From: Parachlorella kessleri
Taxonomy: Eukaryota; Chlorophyta; Trebouxiophyceae; Chlorellales; Chlorellaceae
Direction of reading: 5' to 3'
Assembly: GCA_001598975.1 (NCBI GenBank)
Contig: BBXU01001516.1
Location: 1-26,832, forward strand
DNA length: 26,832 nucleotides
Part shown: piece after piece, positions 1-10,529 of the stretch
Layout of the letters: every line of letters begins with the position of its first letter
Position numbering within the stretch: position 1 is the stretch's first letter
Made by a program: the position numbers and the translations under genes
The notes under the pieces: generated by a model
Told to the model about the DNA's origin: nothing
Database searches by the model: none
The model's input: the letters and a program-made list of their open reading frames with translations, nothing else

Positions 1-3000
1 ATGGCATGCAGCAGCTCCAGGCCCCCCTTGTCCAGGGTGGGGGCGGAGCCGTACCAGCCCACGGTAGGCTCAAAGAGGGGCAGCAGGAAGAGCAGGGCCA
101 GCACCATGATGATGACCTGGCGGCACAGCACAGCGCAGCACGGCACGGCGTGAGGTAGGGGGCTCGCAGGGCGCAGCGTGACAAGAGGGGCAGGAGGGGC
201 GGGCCCCGGATCGTATAGCACCCACCTGGCGGCAGCACAGCACAGCATAGCACGCACTGGTGGAATGCCAGGACGGAGCCTGGAGCCTGACTGATGCACA
301 GGTTAGGACAGCGAGGCACAGAGCAGGGGGGTCCGGGGGGTATGTGCATGGGAAACAAACACCGCCACAGGGCAGCCCAACGTGAGGCAGCCGTCCCCTA
401 AAGAGGGCCCACCCTGCGACCCTGTCTATGCCTACCCCACCCGTGGCCCACGCCCACGCCCACACCGCGGTACAGTGACAGTACGATGCTTGCCATATGC
501 TTGGGTGCCAGAGCCACCTTCTCTGGCTGCTGGGGCAGTGCTGCTAGTCAAAGACTGCTGGTCTCGTGCTGTCGGCCCCCCACCCACCAACTTTCGGGCC
601 ATTTAGGGGTTATTTAGGGGTATTTAGGGTTTGCATGGGCTCAGCCACCACCCCACCCACCCCACGCACATGGTCCATTTTATGTAATGATTATTCAGGG
701 TTAGTTATTGTAGGGTCACCTTGCGTATGGTCAGCTCCGACAGCTTCTCCCCGACACGAGTCTGTTTCTCCCCGGTCTGCAGTTCGACCATGGCCCCGCC
801 ACCTCCCTGCAACCAAACACCTTTGCACACTTGCCGCGGGTACGCCTAGCGGTACGCTGGGTGCACAGCCCCTCCCACCTGCCTGCAGGCGCGGAGCAAC
901 CAGTGCCTTGTATATCTACCCGTCCCCTAGTGCCCTGCCGTGATGTGCATGTGAGAGTTTCATTAGGGTTTGGGTTTTGTTGGGGGTTCGGCGGCCCTGC
1001 CCAAGTGGGCCACGTGGGGACCAAGTCAGCAGCCAAGCAGGCTCGTGCCAAGCAAGGCTATGCCAAGTTCCCAGTCTAGCCCCCAGTCCAAGGCCGACTG
1101 CTCACATGTTGGACACGCACAGCAGTGCAGCAGGCAGGGAGTCATGAGTTACATAACATAGGCGTTGGACAAAATGACAGAACAGACGCTGATGTGCTCC
1201 ACCCCGCCACACAGGATTGTGGGTTGAGGCAGGGTGACAGGAGCACCCTCAGGTACCTGGGTGTCATTGCTAGCACAAATATGTGTGTGGTGGGCAGCTT
1301 GAGCCTGGTGAGATTGTGTCATACCCTGTGATGTAACGCCCCGCCCCCCAGGACAGATCCCCTGAATGAGTAGCAATCACACCCCATGAAACATACCTGG
1401 AGCCGGTGCCGGTTCTGGGCATAGATCTTGTACAGCTTGACGATCCGAATCAGGCGCACCACACGGATCACCTGCATCTCGGGAGCTACACATGTTTGCT
1501 TTCTTTCCTTGCAGGCACCCGCTGTACACCGCCCCAACTGGGCATGGTACCTAGCACAGCAGAGCTTCCTATCCCAGACAAGCAACTGGGTGCCCAGCAA
1601 TCCCATCGTCTTGTGCCAAGGAGGGAGCCTGATGCAATCTGCTCCGCCCAGACTACAAGGAACAAGACACACACACCTGTGCAATCCTGGCGGCTCGCAG
1701 GTTGGACTGGCCCTCGCTGGTCACTTGCCCCAGGCTTGTTGTGCCCGCTGCCCCACTCCCGGCGTGCTGCAACCAGCAATGGGAGGAGGCTCCTGGGGTG
1801 AGGGGAGCGTTCAACTAGTACCACCGACTGTCTAGGGCACGTCCGGCTCCGGGGTGGGTTGGGGTGCAAGGGGGGGGGGGGGGGAGGGGGACAGGCCCTA
1901 CCAGAACCATGCCTGGACAGGCTTACACGGTGTGGCACACACCATTCTTGGCAGGAGAATTCCAACCAAGCAAGTGCACAGCCGGCAGGCGTGGGCATGC
2001 CCATGCAGCATGAGCATGGGTCAGCCTGAAAATCTTCGCTGTTGCGATCTGCACAAGGCCACCCAAGCCCTGCCCAACCCAGCGTGAGCATGCAAAGCCT
2101 GCCTGTGGACGAGCCCTCACATCCCCCTATGAGAAGTGCCCTGAAGTCTGGGTTGTCAGGCAGCAACAAAGGCATCCCTCAGTACTATGCAAGGCCCCCC
2201 CCCCCCACCCACACACACCGCCGCCACCTGCTCGTCCACTCACATCCCCCGTGAGCAGCGCCATGAAGTCGGGGATGTCGAACAGCAGCGAGGCGGTGGC
2301 CACGCAGTCTATGAGGAAGTAGAAGCCCAGGAAGTAGCGCGGCTTGGCGGCCGACGACAGCAGCAGCTCGGCGGCGAAGAAGGCAAGGCAGAAGATGGTG
2401 AAGTTGCGGAAGCCGGCGTCGGCCGAGGGCGGGGCGGCCGCGGTGCGCAGGTCGTCAGAGTAGAGGACCTGGAGGGTGGGGGGGAAGAGGGGGGGGGGGT
2501 ACTTAGTGCGGGATGTGTCAAGAGGGGACCCTTTGGGGGGGGGGGGGGTCTTACTTAGTGCCGGAATCAAAAGGAGCCTAGGTAGGAGGTACGTCTTTTA
2601 CTGAGGTTGCAACAAACGCGGGTGGGGCGGGTGGGGGTGTTGGAAGAGGGGTTGAGGGGGGGCTGGAGGAAGCACCACCAGATGGAGAGAGATTCACACA
2701 GACTGAGGTAGCGGGCACATGCACTTCCCGCGGTCTTACCAACCCCGATTTGCCAGGACATGGCACCAGCGTACTGGGACACGCAAGTGGCTCCGTGCCA
2801 CGTGGTATATCTAAGAGCACTGTGACCCAAGCATCAGTCATGATGCGGCAACCGGGAGAGCCCGTAGGGGGGTGACGGGGTACGCCCAGCCTAGCTGCTC
2901 ACCATGAGAGTGATGACAAGGGAGACGAGCGTGTAGGACACGCCATCCAGGACAAAGGTGATGGCAACCTGCAGCAGCAGCAGCACAGGCACACCACACA

Positions 3001-4554
3001 TTGCGTACGTCACAGTGGCGGCGCATCCGTGCACAGCAGTACCTGCTGCGGCGCCTCCCTGCTCTGACAGGCAACGCTTGCCACTAAGCGTCCTGGGTCT
3101 AGGACTGGCCTAGCAAGTGACATGCATGCCACACGGCTCCCTTTTTTACTCCATTCAAGACCCCGGCCTCCCTCCAGGGCGAGTTCCACCTCATCCCGTC
3201 AAATCACTGTCTGCAGACAATGCATGCACCGCGGCACGGCCCCCTGGTGGGCAGCAGCTGCAACGAGCCCCCTGCACTGGCCATGCGCAGAGGGACACCT
3301 TGCCATAAGTGAACACATGCCCCCTACAGAGTGCCCCACATGCCCCCTCGAGAGTGCCCCACACGCCCCCTAGAGAACGCCCCACCTGCCACCTAGAGAG
3401 TGCCCCACCTGCCACCGTCTCCGCTCCTTGTCTCGCCGCTCCAGAAGGTCAAACACAGACGCCTGCTTCTTGTCCTGGGCTGGAGCGCCGCCCTTGCCAG
3501 GCCCGTCCCCCTCGCCCTGCTGCGTGTCGGTCCCCTGCCCCTCCCCTTCCACCTCAAACAGCACTGCACCGCACAGTTGGGTACCGGGATCTACTACTGA
3601 TACTAGTACTACTACTTCTGTTGCCAACTAAGAAAGCAGCATGGCGGAACAGCGGCGAGCACTGAGTGGCGCGGCGGTGCTGTAATCGCTGATGGGGTTG
3701 TGGTTTTGCAGGTCAGGAGCGGTGCAGGCTGGCGCCCAAAACTTGTTCCACACCGGCTAGTTATCGAGCTGTCCAGACAGCCGCAACATCCCCAGCTGCT
3801 CCGCAGGTGAGCACGCCAAGCGGAGAGCCTAGAGGACAAGGCTGCCTGCCAGCCCTCCGGCCGACAGGCCAAGTGCCTGCCGCAAGCACTGGGCCCCTGT
3901 CCTCAACAAGCCAATTCTCACAACAACACTCCAGCCAGTCCATCTTCATATTCACATGGCCAATTGGTGTAATTACAATGGTTAGTAATGATTATGTTAT
4001 CTTCCCTCCCCACCTGCCTCACCCGAGCTGAGCTCTGCGGGGAAGAAGCTCGGCAGCTTGTCCCTGACCACCAGGGACGGGTGGGGCGATGCCAAATGCT
4101 GCTGGCGGATGATGTTGGCGGCGCTTGACCGCCGCTTGGCAGCCGACCCCGTGAAGTAGTGGGCCCTGATGGTGGTGCTGCCAGAGGATCCGCTACCACC
4201 GCTGGGGAATCGGGTGCTCAGGCTGGGCAGCTGCTGCTTGTTGCTGGGCAGGCTGCCTGCCAGCCCTTCGGGGAGGACGGTGACGGAGACTGAGGGGCTG
4301 TCCTGGGGGTCATCGGTGCTTTGCAGGGTGAAGGGGTGCAGCAGCGCCATCCCGGATGGGCTAGCTGGCTGGGAATCTGCAAAATCACTGGCAGCAGCAC
4401 CACTGAGGATGGACCTATCCAGTGACAGTGGGCCAGGGCTGCCCTGCTGCGGCAGCGGCTGGTACAGGGGCGCATCGCTGGCATCTGCCGTGAGCACCAC
4501 CTCCATGCGAGAGGGGTTGAGGCTGGACGAACCTTCCGCCGGGGGCGGGTCCAT
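1..4554 (-). CDS. Voltage-gated cation-channel-like protein, 5' part (3' end beyond the window)
   Basis: Eight exons chain in frame on the minus strand: 4554-4023, 3563-3409, 2968-2903, 2468-2244, 1766-1677, 1471-1397, 776-720 (or from 806) and 116-1, the last cut by the window. The first seven total 1200 nt (400 codons). The first ~225 residues are a Ser/Pro-rich cytosolic tail. S1 starts in the 22-codon third exon (VAITFVLDG). S2 and S3 are in exon 4 (NFTIFCLAFFAAELLL; FYFLIDCVATASLLFDI), with the acidic S2 and S3 residues expected of a voltage sensor. S4 spans exons 5-6 (NLRAARIAQ then VIRVVRLIRIVKLYK), with a positive charge at every third position. Exon 7 encodes the S4-S5 linker (RVGEKLSELTIRK) and exon 8 starts S5 (VIIMVLALLFLLPLF). 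From family knowledge, this linker plus S5 resembles protist and algal channel proteins that often carry a C-terminal nucleotide-cyclase domain; that part is not in the window. The ATG at 4554 is the first in-frame ATG of the exon, but the frame stays open upstream to about 4690. An extra exon between 1396 and 806 is possible. Confidence 0.85.
601..635. repeat. Interstitial telomere-like repeats in an intron
   Basis: Three spaced copies of ATTTAGGG(G) follow one another within about 30 bases (ATTTAGGGGTTATTTAGGGG and a third copy). They lie in the channel intron between 719 and 117. The unit matches the plant/algal telomere family (TTTAGGG; TTTTAGGG in Chlamydomonas). A looser TTAGGGTTTGGG stretch lies near 962-975. 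Three imperfect units are few, so chance origin or a repair scar are both possible. Confidence 0.5.
1869..2560. repeat. Homopolymer G/C tracts in channel introns
   Basis: Runs of G on the plus strand lie at about 1869-1884, 2487-2498 and 2537-2549, and a run of C at about 2197-2208. All are inside introns of the minus-strand channel gene. The G runs read as C-rich pyrimidine tracts on the coding strand; the last two lie just upstream of the exon 4 acceptor at 2469. Confidence 0.7.
3328..3419 (-). repeat. Four 23-bp tandem repeats spanning a splice donor
   Basis: Units at 3328-3350, 3351-3373, 3374-3396 and 3397-3419 are near-identical 23-mers built around gtgccccac, with a degraded partial copy before them (about 3311-3327). 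The unit at 3397-3419 contains the end of channel exon 2 and its donor (CAG|GTGGGG on the minus strand, exon end at 3409). The next unit carries an intact second copy of the same donor, 23 nt further into the intron. The two outer copies have lost the CAGGT core. Confidence 0.85.
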
Positions 4555-4646
4555 GGGAAGGGGCACCACCACTGCACTACGGGTCCTGCTTCTCCTCTTG
4601 AGGTGCTCAGGAGCGGGGCTTCTTGCAGGCACCGCCGCTGGTATTG

Positions 4647-4926
4647 TCACACCCGAGGAGCTCTGGTATCGCTGCTCAATTTCTCAGCCGCTTGCGTCCA
4701 GCTCAGCTGGCCGCCAACGTAGGAGACTGCTCCCAAAGCAGCTGCTGTCAAAAACAGGCCCAAGTTAGGAGCTCGCGTTCCGTCAAGATACGCTGTCAAA
4801 GGCTGGTGCCATTGGCGAGGAAGCCTGCTGTTAACCACGCACGACCGATTGGCCAGAAGCGCATGCCGTAGTCCCAACTGTTCACCTGTCAAAGAAGTTT
4901 TAACGGCGAATCCTAGGATGAATGCA
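4647..4926 (-). CDS. Uncertain membrane-protein-like reading frame
   Basis: This minus-strand frame is open for about 90 codons and ends in TGA at 4647. It has two hydrophobic segments, one near its start (AAFILGFAVKTSLTG) and one near its end (LGLFLTAAALGAVSYVGG). The first is weakly reminiscent of light-harvesting-like helices, but the Glu/Asn-Arg chlorophyll ligand pattern is not convincing, so I do not assign it. A possible upstream exon ends at a GTAAGC donor (TTAC|GTAAGC) near 5008, and a 73-base intron with acceptor CTCAAG would join it in frame. Three TTTGACAG acceptor-like motifs (near 4893, 4800 and 4750) add competing models. It may be a small gene 93 bases upstream of the channel ATG, part of the channel 5' leader, or a spurious ORF. 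Confidence 0.25.
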
Positions 4927-5008
4927 GCACGGTCTTGAGTATGACGCCAGTTACAGACCGACCAGGGAATTTACGACCTCCCGGCGCCTTCTTCGCGCCC
5001 GGTGCTTA

Positions 5009-5616
5009 CGTAATCGGCGAAAGTCCGGGTGCCTGGAAGGCCGCTAATCAAGGGCGCTAACCAGGAGAAGCCAACGGTGGACAAGAAGTTCAAGCATAAT
5101 CCGACACTGGAGTTCCACCATCTCTGCCCCAGGTTCGATACCAAGCTGAACTTGATGAATGAACAATAGGCTGCCAGCAACGTCATGGCAACAGAGTGGT
5201 CACGACAGTATAGGTCACGAAGCTGTGCAGCAGTTTGGTGGGGAGGGGGGGGACCCTCCCATAGCCCTAAGGGTGCACGAGATGGAGATGGAGTAACAAA
5301 TTGCAATGGATGCAGCCACAGGAGCACAGGGTACAGCACTCACTGTACAGCAAGCACCACGACCAACAGCAAACCCCCGACGGGGGTAAGCAACTAGGTT
5401 GCCAGATAAACACCGGCCACCACAACCCTCCCTAGACAACCCTAGCCAGTGTGCCGCCCAGGTCGTTCCCGCAGACTCAGCCAGCTACACACATTTCACT
5501 TCCCACCATCTGCCCCCCTAAGGTACACGCGACGAGTTAGCGGCACATTATCCCAGTTCCTTGGCAGCTGCAGGTGGCTGGGCGAAACTAGGCCAGGACC
5601 ATCGCACCTGGCTGCC
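5009..5616. other. Intergenic stretch with no assigned gene
   Basis: This lies between the end of the ZNRD2-like gene and the uncertain reading frame. A 122-codon minus-strand frame (4971-5339) contains a hydrophobic stretch (LCLNFLSTVGFSWLAPLISG) but no recognised domain. A TTCCAG acceptor near 5032 followed by a GTAAGC donor near 5008 could define a 23-base exon. Nothing else stands out. Confidence 0.4.
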
Positions 5617-7048
5617 CTAGCTGCCAGCCAGCTTGCGTTTGCAGCCTGTCAGGGCTGACAGCGCCTCAGCACAGCTCTGGATGAGCACCACAAGCTGCTG
5701 GGCCTGCTGCGCATCTGCACCTGGAAGCTCCTCTGCCGCCTGCAGTATTAGCAAGAAGGTAGTCGCCCAATGTACTGCAGCTGCACAGCAGGCAATTTCA
5801 TGCAGCTCTGGAGCTGATTGTCCCACGCGCACCTGCTGGAGTTTGGCTCCCACAGCCGCAGCAGCTACATCAACTGCCGTAACCAACTGGTTTCCATCCG
5901 CAGCCACACCTACGCCTAGCGCGCCTGCCCCCGCAGCTTGCGCAGCTGAGCCAGGCCTCTGCGCCGCCAGCAACGGCTTCCCCGGAACGCCAGTTGGCAG
6001 GAGCGCGGCCCTGCTGGCTGCTGGGAGCTGCTTCGTCGGAGAAGCCTCCCCTGCTGACCCACGCTTTGCTAAAGCAGTGGCAATGACCCCGTTGGCTATG
6101 GTGCTTTCACCCCCATCCTGTGCTTGCTGCAACAGCTGCTGCCCCTCTCTTGGGTGTTGGTCTTGCTGCTGCTGCTGCTGCTGCTGCTGGGGTTGCTCCC
6201 TTACGACAAACATGTCGCACCCAACGCAAAACATCTGGCGCTGACGGTTGCGCACAAGCACCGTGTGGCACCTACAGGCAACAAGCACAGAGTTCGCCTT
6301 AAGGCGGCCCACAACCCTTTCAACAAGAGCCCTGGCCAGGTTCAGCATATCAACCAAGCTCATCAACAACGGTGAGGTGCAGATACCGGCTGCTGTCCCC
6401 ACATGTAATCCAACAGCTACCTCAGTGCCCAACCCTACCTTTTACCCTGCGTGCCCTAACAGCAAGGCTCACCTCGGGCAACTGTCGTCCAGGAGTGCCC
6501 AGCCTTCCAGCATCTTGTCAGCGATCCGCTTGCTGACCGCATCCCCGGAAGCCACTGCAGCTGCTTGCCGCAGGCCGCAACCGGTGCTGGCTGCTGCGGC
6601 CGCTCCGCCCTGCTGCGCTGTCTCAAGCTGCAGGCTGAGTGCTAGGGGAGGCTCCAGCAAATTCTCCTCGTCGGCCTTGTTGTTGCCAGGCGACTGCTTT
6701 GCGGCCTGCTGCAGTTCTATAGCAGCTGAAGCTGCGGCGCCTTTTTGCTGGCTGTCCTCGGGGGTCGGGTAGCCGCTGTCTGCTGTGCAGCTCACACAGA
6801 TAATTGAGCCGCCACCAGGTTCACGCAACAGTGGGACCTGCAGGTATTGACAGGTAATCCCAGTGAGCATATAGGTTGAGGCAGGGCACGCCCGCTGCAA
6901 CTAGTCAACACCGGCTAGCTGTGAGTTTGCTTAAGGGTGCCTGGCCGCTCACCCCACAGTCTGGACAGCTGTCTGCCAGCATGGCATATCCCTGAAGTAG
7001 CTTCTGAGACATGCTGGACACGCTCTTAGACAGACTAGCGGGCTGCAT
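5617..7048 (-). CDS. ZNRD2: ZNRD2/SSSCA1-like protein with two zinc ribbons
   Basis: Three exons, 7048-6953, 6837-6473 and 6271-5617, total 1116 nt and encode 371 residues. The first zinc ribbon follows the family lead-in MSQKLLQGYAMLADSCPDCG and uses C28, C31, C46 and C49; the exon 1/2 junction falls inside it (CPDCG|VPLLR). A second ribbon, after the equivalent lead-in ADKMLEGWALLDDSCPRC, uses C152, C155, C169 and C172; its Arg154 codon is split by intron 2. A glutamine run follows at about 182-190 (CTG repeat on the plus strand near 6165-6190). An Ala-rich linker leads to a C-terminal helical region (residues ~300-371, ending near LVVLIQSCAEALSAL) like that of plant relatives. Animal ZNRD2 has one ribbon and is poorly understood functionally. 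The ATG at 7048 is the first in-frame ATG before the conserved block. Confidence 0.9.
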
Positions 7049-7323
7049 GTTGAGGTAGCTGCAGGCTGTTCCTGGTGGGGACTGCAGTATGAGAAATTTG
7101 CAGAGCAAGGATAGTGTGTCTCAAATCAACCTTCACGGCTAGTGAGATCCATCACCTAGGTGCGCCTCCATACTGCCCAGTCACGACGGTACTTCTAGCT
7201 GCTGCTGGAACCTGACGGGTATCTCGTCCCCCAGGCCAGCAGCAGGCGGCTGCTCAGCCCCGAGCAATTCATTAAATATATGTATAACGCGGAATTGTAG
7301 CTCCACAACAGAGGCTGGTGACC
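7049..7323. promoter_or_regulatory. Divergent promoter region with TATA-like AT tract
   Basis: These 275 bases separate the minus-strand ZNRD2-like gene from the plus-strand GT92 gene, so both promoters must lie here or within the coding ends. An AT-rich AAATATATGTATAA tract at about 7274-7287 lies ~40 bases before the GT92 ATG, a plausible TATA position for a short leader. The GT92 ATG sits in a favourable context (GTGACCATGG). Confidence 0.35.
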
Positions 7324-10300
7324 ATGGCGTCTTGCTGGGCCGCATTGGCCCTGCTCGTTTTCCAGGCTTGCGCCAGCCAGAATGCTAAAGGAGAAGGTCT
7401 GAAAGGTGCGCTGCAAGTTTATCACAGTAAGCAGTCGTTGAAGAGCAGCAACGGCTGGCTGTGCGGGCAAATAAAGACAAGTAGATCGCACCAAGAACCG
7501 AAAAGTTCCAGTGCCGCAGGCCAGTTGGGAAGCCTACAGCAGGAGCGGGGCTGGCCCCTTCTGGGTGGCCGAGAAGCTGGCATCGCAGCTGGAAGACAGG
7601 CAGCCCAACCACTGTCGCGGCGGGGCCTGCTGCAGGAGCAAGCAGCCGCCTCTGCAGCCCAGCAGCAACCAGATGGGTTTGCTGATAATAGCCAAGTTGG
7701 CTTGCAGCAACACGAGCAGCCGACACGGGACAGCTTGCAGCAAGAACGGGCTGCTGGGATTACTGAGCAGGTCACACAAGAGCAGGCGGCACAAGCCCAG
7801 CTAGTTACGCAGGAGCTACCTCAACAGGAGCAGCAGCAGCAGCAGGTGGCAGCTTCAAGGAGCCAGGGACAGGATGCAGGAGGCACAGGCAGCCAGGTTC
7901 TTGAGCATCAAGGTGCGCAGGCATCGCACCAGGACGGCAGCATGTTGGCTGGTGACCTTTCTGGACAACAACAAGAGCAGCAGGTTGTGCAGGGGCAGTC
8001 CATTACTAGCCAGGCAGCATTAGAGGGTGTAGGCACATCCGGTGCTTCACGTGGTGAAAGTCAGCAGGCTGCTGACGCAGGTGCAGCACAGCCAAGAGCC
8101 CTGGCATACCAGCAGGTGCAAGGTCCAGTACTGCGCCTGCCAATGGTGCCAAGCATGGATATGCAGCAGCAGCACCAGCAGCAGCAGCAGCAGGAGCGGC
8201 CGGTAGGGCCGCTGCTTGCCTTTGAGAAAGACCCTGTGCCGGCACAGGTGCCTCTGTCAGACTGGCAGCACATGGACGCGCCCCAGGAGCTTACCAGTGC
8301 TACGTTTCTCGGTGAGTGGCTACGAGCTAGAACATGTTGGCAGAGAATCCTTGTGAATGAGGTTTGCCCACAATGCCCACAATTTCCAAACAGAAATCCA
8401 TGTGACCCTACCCTGGGCCTGCCAGTCTGCACACCGTGATGCTATGCTAGTCCCGACCTACCAGGCATGGCCGTAATCTAATATTCCACGCTGCATGTTT
8501 CCCCGTTGGGAGTCAGGCGTGGTCCCCTGCCTTAATTCCTATGTGCTCCTGCGTTGGTGCAGAGGTGTCCAACCCGAGTTACGTGGCCATGTGTCTGGTG
8601 GTGCGAGACCAGCAGGAGGACATAGAGGAGTGGGTGGAGCACCACCTCAGGTGTGAAGCCTCGGTGTTACAGTCGGGTTGTCCACCTGGTTGGTGGAAAG
8701 TGCTTCCAAGCTGACTTAGACTGGCAGTCATCGCCGCCGCAGGCTTTGGTGCATAGCTGCTGAGTTGGTAGCGTCAACTGTTCCTGGTACTGCCACGGTG
8801 CATATTGTGCAAGGCAGCGTGTAGTGGCCAGTTGCAGGGTAAGCCAGCAGGCTGTGACGGTGTCTGCGTGCGTGCAGGCTTGGTGTTGGCAAGATATACG
8901 TGTGGGACAACGGCAGCGATCCCCCGTTGGAGCAGATACTGCAAAAGTATATCACGGAAGGGATCGTTGTCTACACCCACTTCACCGAGTTCCAGCATGC
9001 AACAGACCGGCCGCAGCTGTATGCGTACGACAGGTACTAGCTCGACAACCGGCTACTGTACCTGAGGCGGTAGGGGCCCAAGAGGCCAGGCCTTGAGACA
9101 TGCACGCCTGGGAAGCGCCTTGTAGTTTGGCCTTGGCGTGCAGGTGCGGTATTTGCTCTTAGGGAAGGCCCACGGGATGGTACACAACCTCAGTAGTCAT
9201 TTGTGCCATTTGTTTATTGCATGCTGTGCTACTCCATTGCAGGTGCCTCCAAGACCATGGATACAAGCACCATTGGATGGTCTTCATCGATGCTGACGAG
9301 TTCTTGATTTTCCGGGAAGGCCCGCCTGTACAGAGTCTCCCCCAGCTTTTACAGGCTTATGAGGAGTATTCGGGTGGGTGGTTGCAGCGTGTGGGCATGT
9401 GACGTTCTCACGCTCACCTGTAAGCATATATGGTGCTAGCTGGCTTCGAACCGTACTGGCATTGCGAGACGCCTAGGCGTGACACGAGGGTCCCTGCATG
9501 TGCAGGCATCATGCGGGCCTAAGAGCTAAACTGAATGTGGGACAAACACTTGCACTGTTCTGCAGGCCTTGGCGTACACTGGATCCTGTTTGGGTCGTCC
9601 GGCCATACTAGCAGGCCCAAGCGGGGCGTGCTGCGTAGCTACTACAAGAGCCTGCCACTGATGCACACGCAGCACCAGCTGATCAAGACGATCGCCAACA
9701 CGCGGTAGGGAGGATGTGCTCGGCGTGCATGCCTGCTGGCTTGCTCTCGGCTCTACCCATCCAAGCCTTGCAGGCTCACCTGCACTTAGTGCTGGCAAGG
9801 CTGCCTCCACCGCCTAGAGGTTGACAATGCCAGATGCTTGATTGTCTATGGCGGCCAGCTGCCGCCTTATTCTTCTCAGTTGCCCTTACCTCTCCTGGTT
9901 CTTGCTCAGAAGGCACCCTCGTTGATGGTCTGGCGTGCAGGTGCACAGCCAGTGCGTGGGGGCCCCACGCCTTCCACCACAACTGCTCCCAGCCCGTGGT
10001 GCGCACCAACTTTGAGCCGGTCGACGGGCCCCGGGCGGAGCGCCCGGTGTTTGACCAGCTGGTGATCCACCACTACGCCACCAAGAGCCTGGAGGAGTTC
10101 CAGATGAAGATGGCGCGGGGCAGTGGCATGCGCCGCAAGCGGTGAGGCTCGTTTGATCGACACTCACACTGTGTAGACTTGGCAGACCTGAGTAGGACTG
10201 AAGTTTTTGTGTTCGGCTGGGTCTGAGGAGTCTGAGGGTTTGAGGAGTTAGCAGGGTCATTGCCTTTGCAACCAAGTGTGGTGCCGGCTGCCGATTGCTA

Positions 10301-10529
10301 ACCTACTGTCGATGTTGGATACCAGCCCGCCCACTGTAAGCATGACCATGCATTCTTGCCTCACCTCTGCTGCAGGGGCATGGAGTATTTCTGGTTCGTG
10401 GATTCCTGGTCGGTGGACTACAACTTTGACGCCTTCCGGATATGGGACGACCAGGCAGGCACGCACCAACATCCAACTGCCACAGCGCGCTACGACTCCC
10501 TGCCGGTGCATGCCTGGAATGAGCGTTAG
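7324..10529 (+). CDS. GT92 (DUF23) family glycosyltransferase with Gln-rich stem
   Basis: Seven exons chain in frame: 7324-8311, 8563-8650, 8878-9033, 9243-9373, 9566-9704, 9941-10141 and 10376-10529. They total 1857 nt and encode 618 residues. An N-terminal hydrophobic segment (ASCWAALALLVFQACA) is a signal peptide or type II anchor, suggesting ER/Golgi. Residues ~40-310 are a low-complexity Gln/Ala-rich stem that includes a polyglutamine run near 8161-8195. The catalytic GT92 domain starts near residue 335 with YVAMCLVVRDQQEDIEEWVE, followed by KIYVWDNGSDPPLE. The metal/nucleotide-binding DxD is D427-A428-D429 in MVFIDADEF. Later blocks are LGVHWILFGSSGH and QLVIHHYATKSLEEFQMKM. GT92 enzymes transfer galactose or similar sugars to glycans; donor and acceptor cannot be told from sequence. 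Four of the six introns interrupt a codon after its second base, each splitting an Arg codon. Confidence 0.92.

Noticed and set aside
1486..2175. 229-codon minus-strand open frame
   Set aside because: It runs through two channel exons in the wrong frame and across G/C homopolymers; the correct exons here are in other frames and chain by splice sites.
3328..3419. Short regular repeats suggesting a CRISPR array
   Set aside because: The 23-bp units are directly adjacent with no spacers, and the context is a eukaryotic intron.
4023..4768. Plus-strand frame opposite the channel N-terminus (199 codons)
   Set aside because: Antisense shadow of the Ser/Pro-rich first channel exon, whose frame joins the next exon through a matching phase-1 intron.
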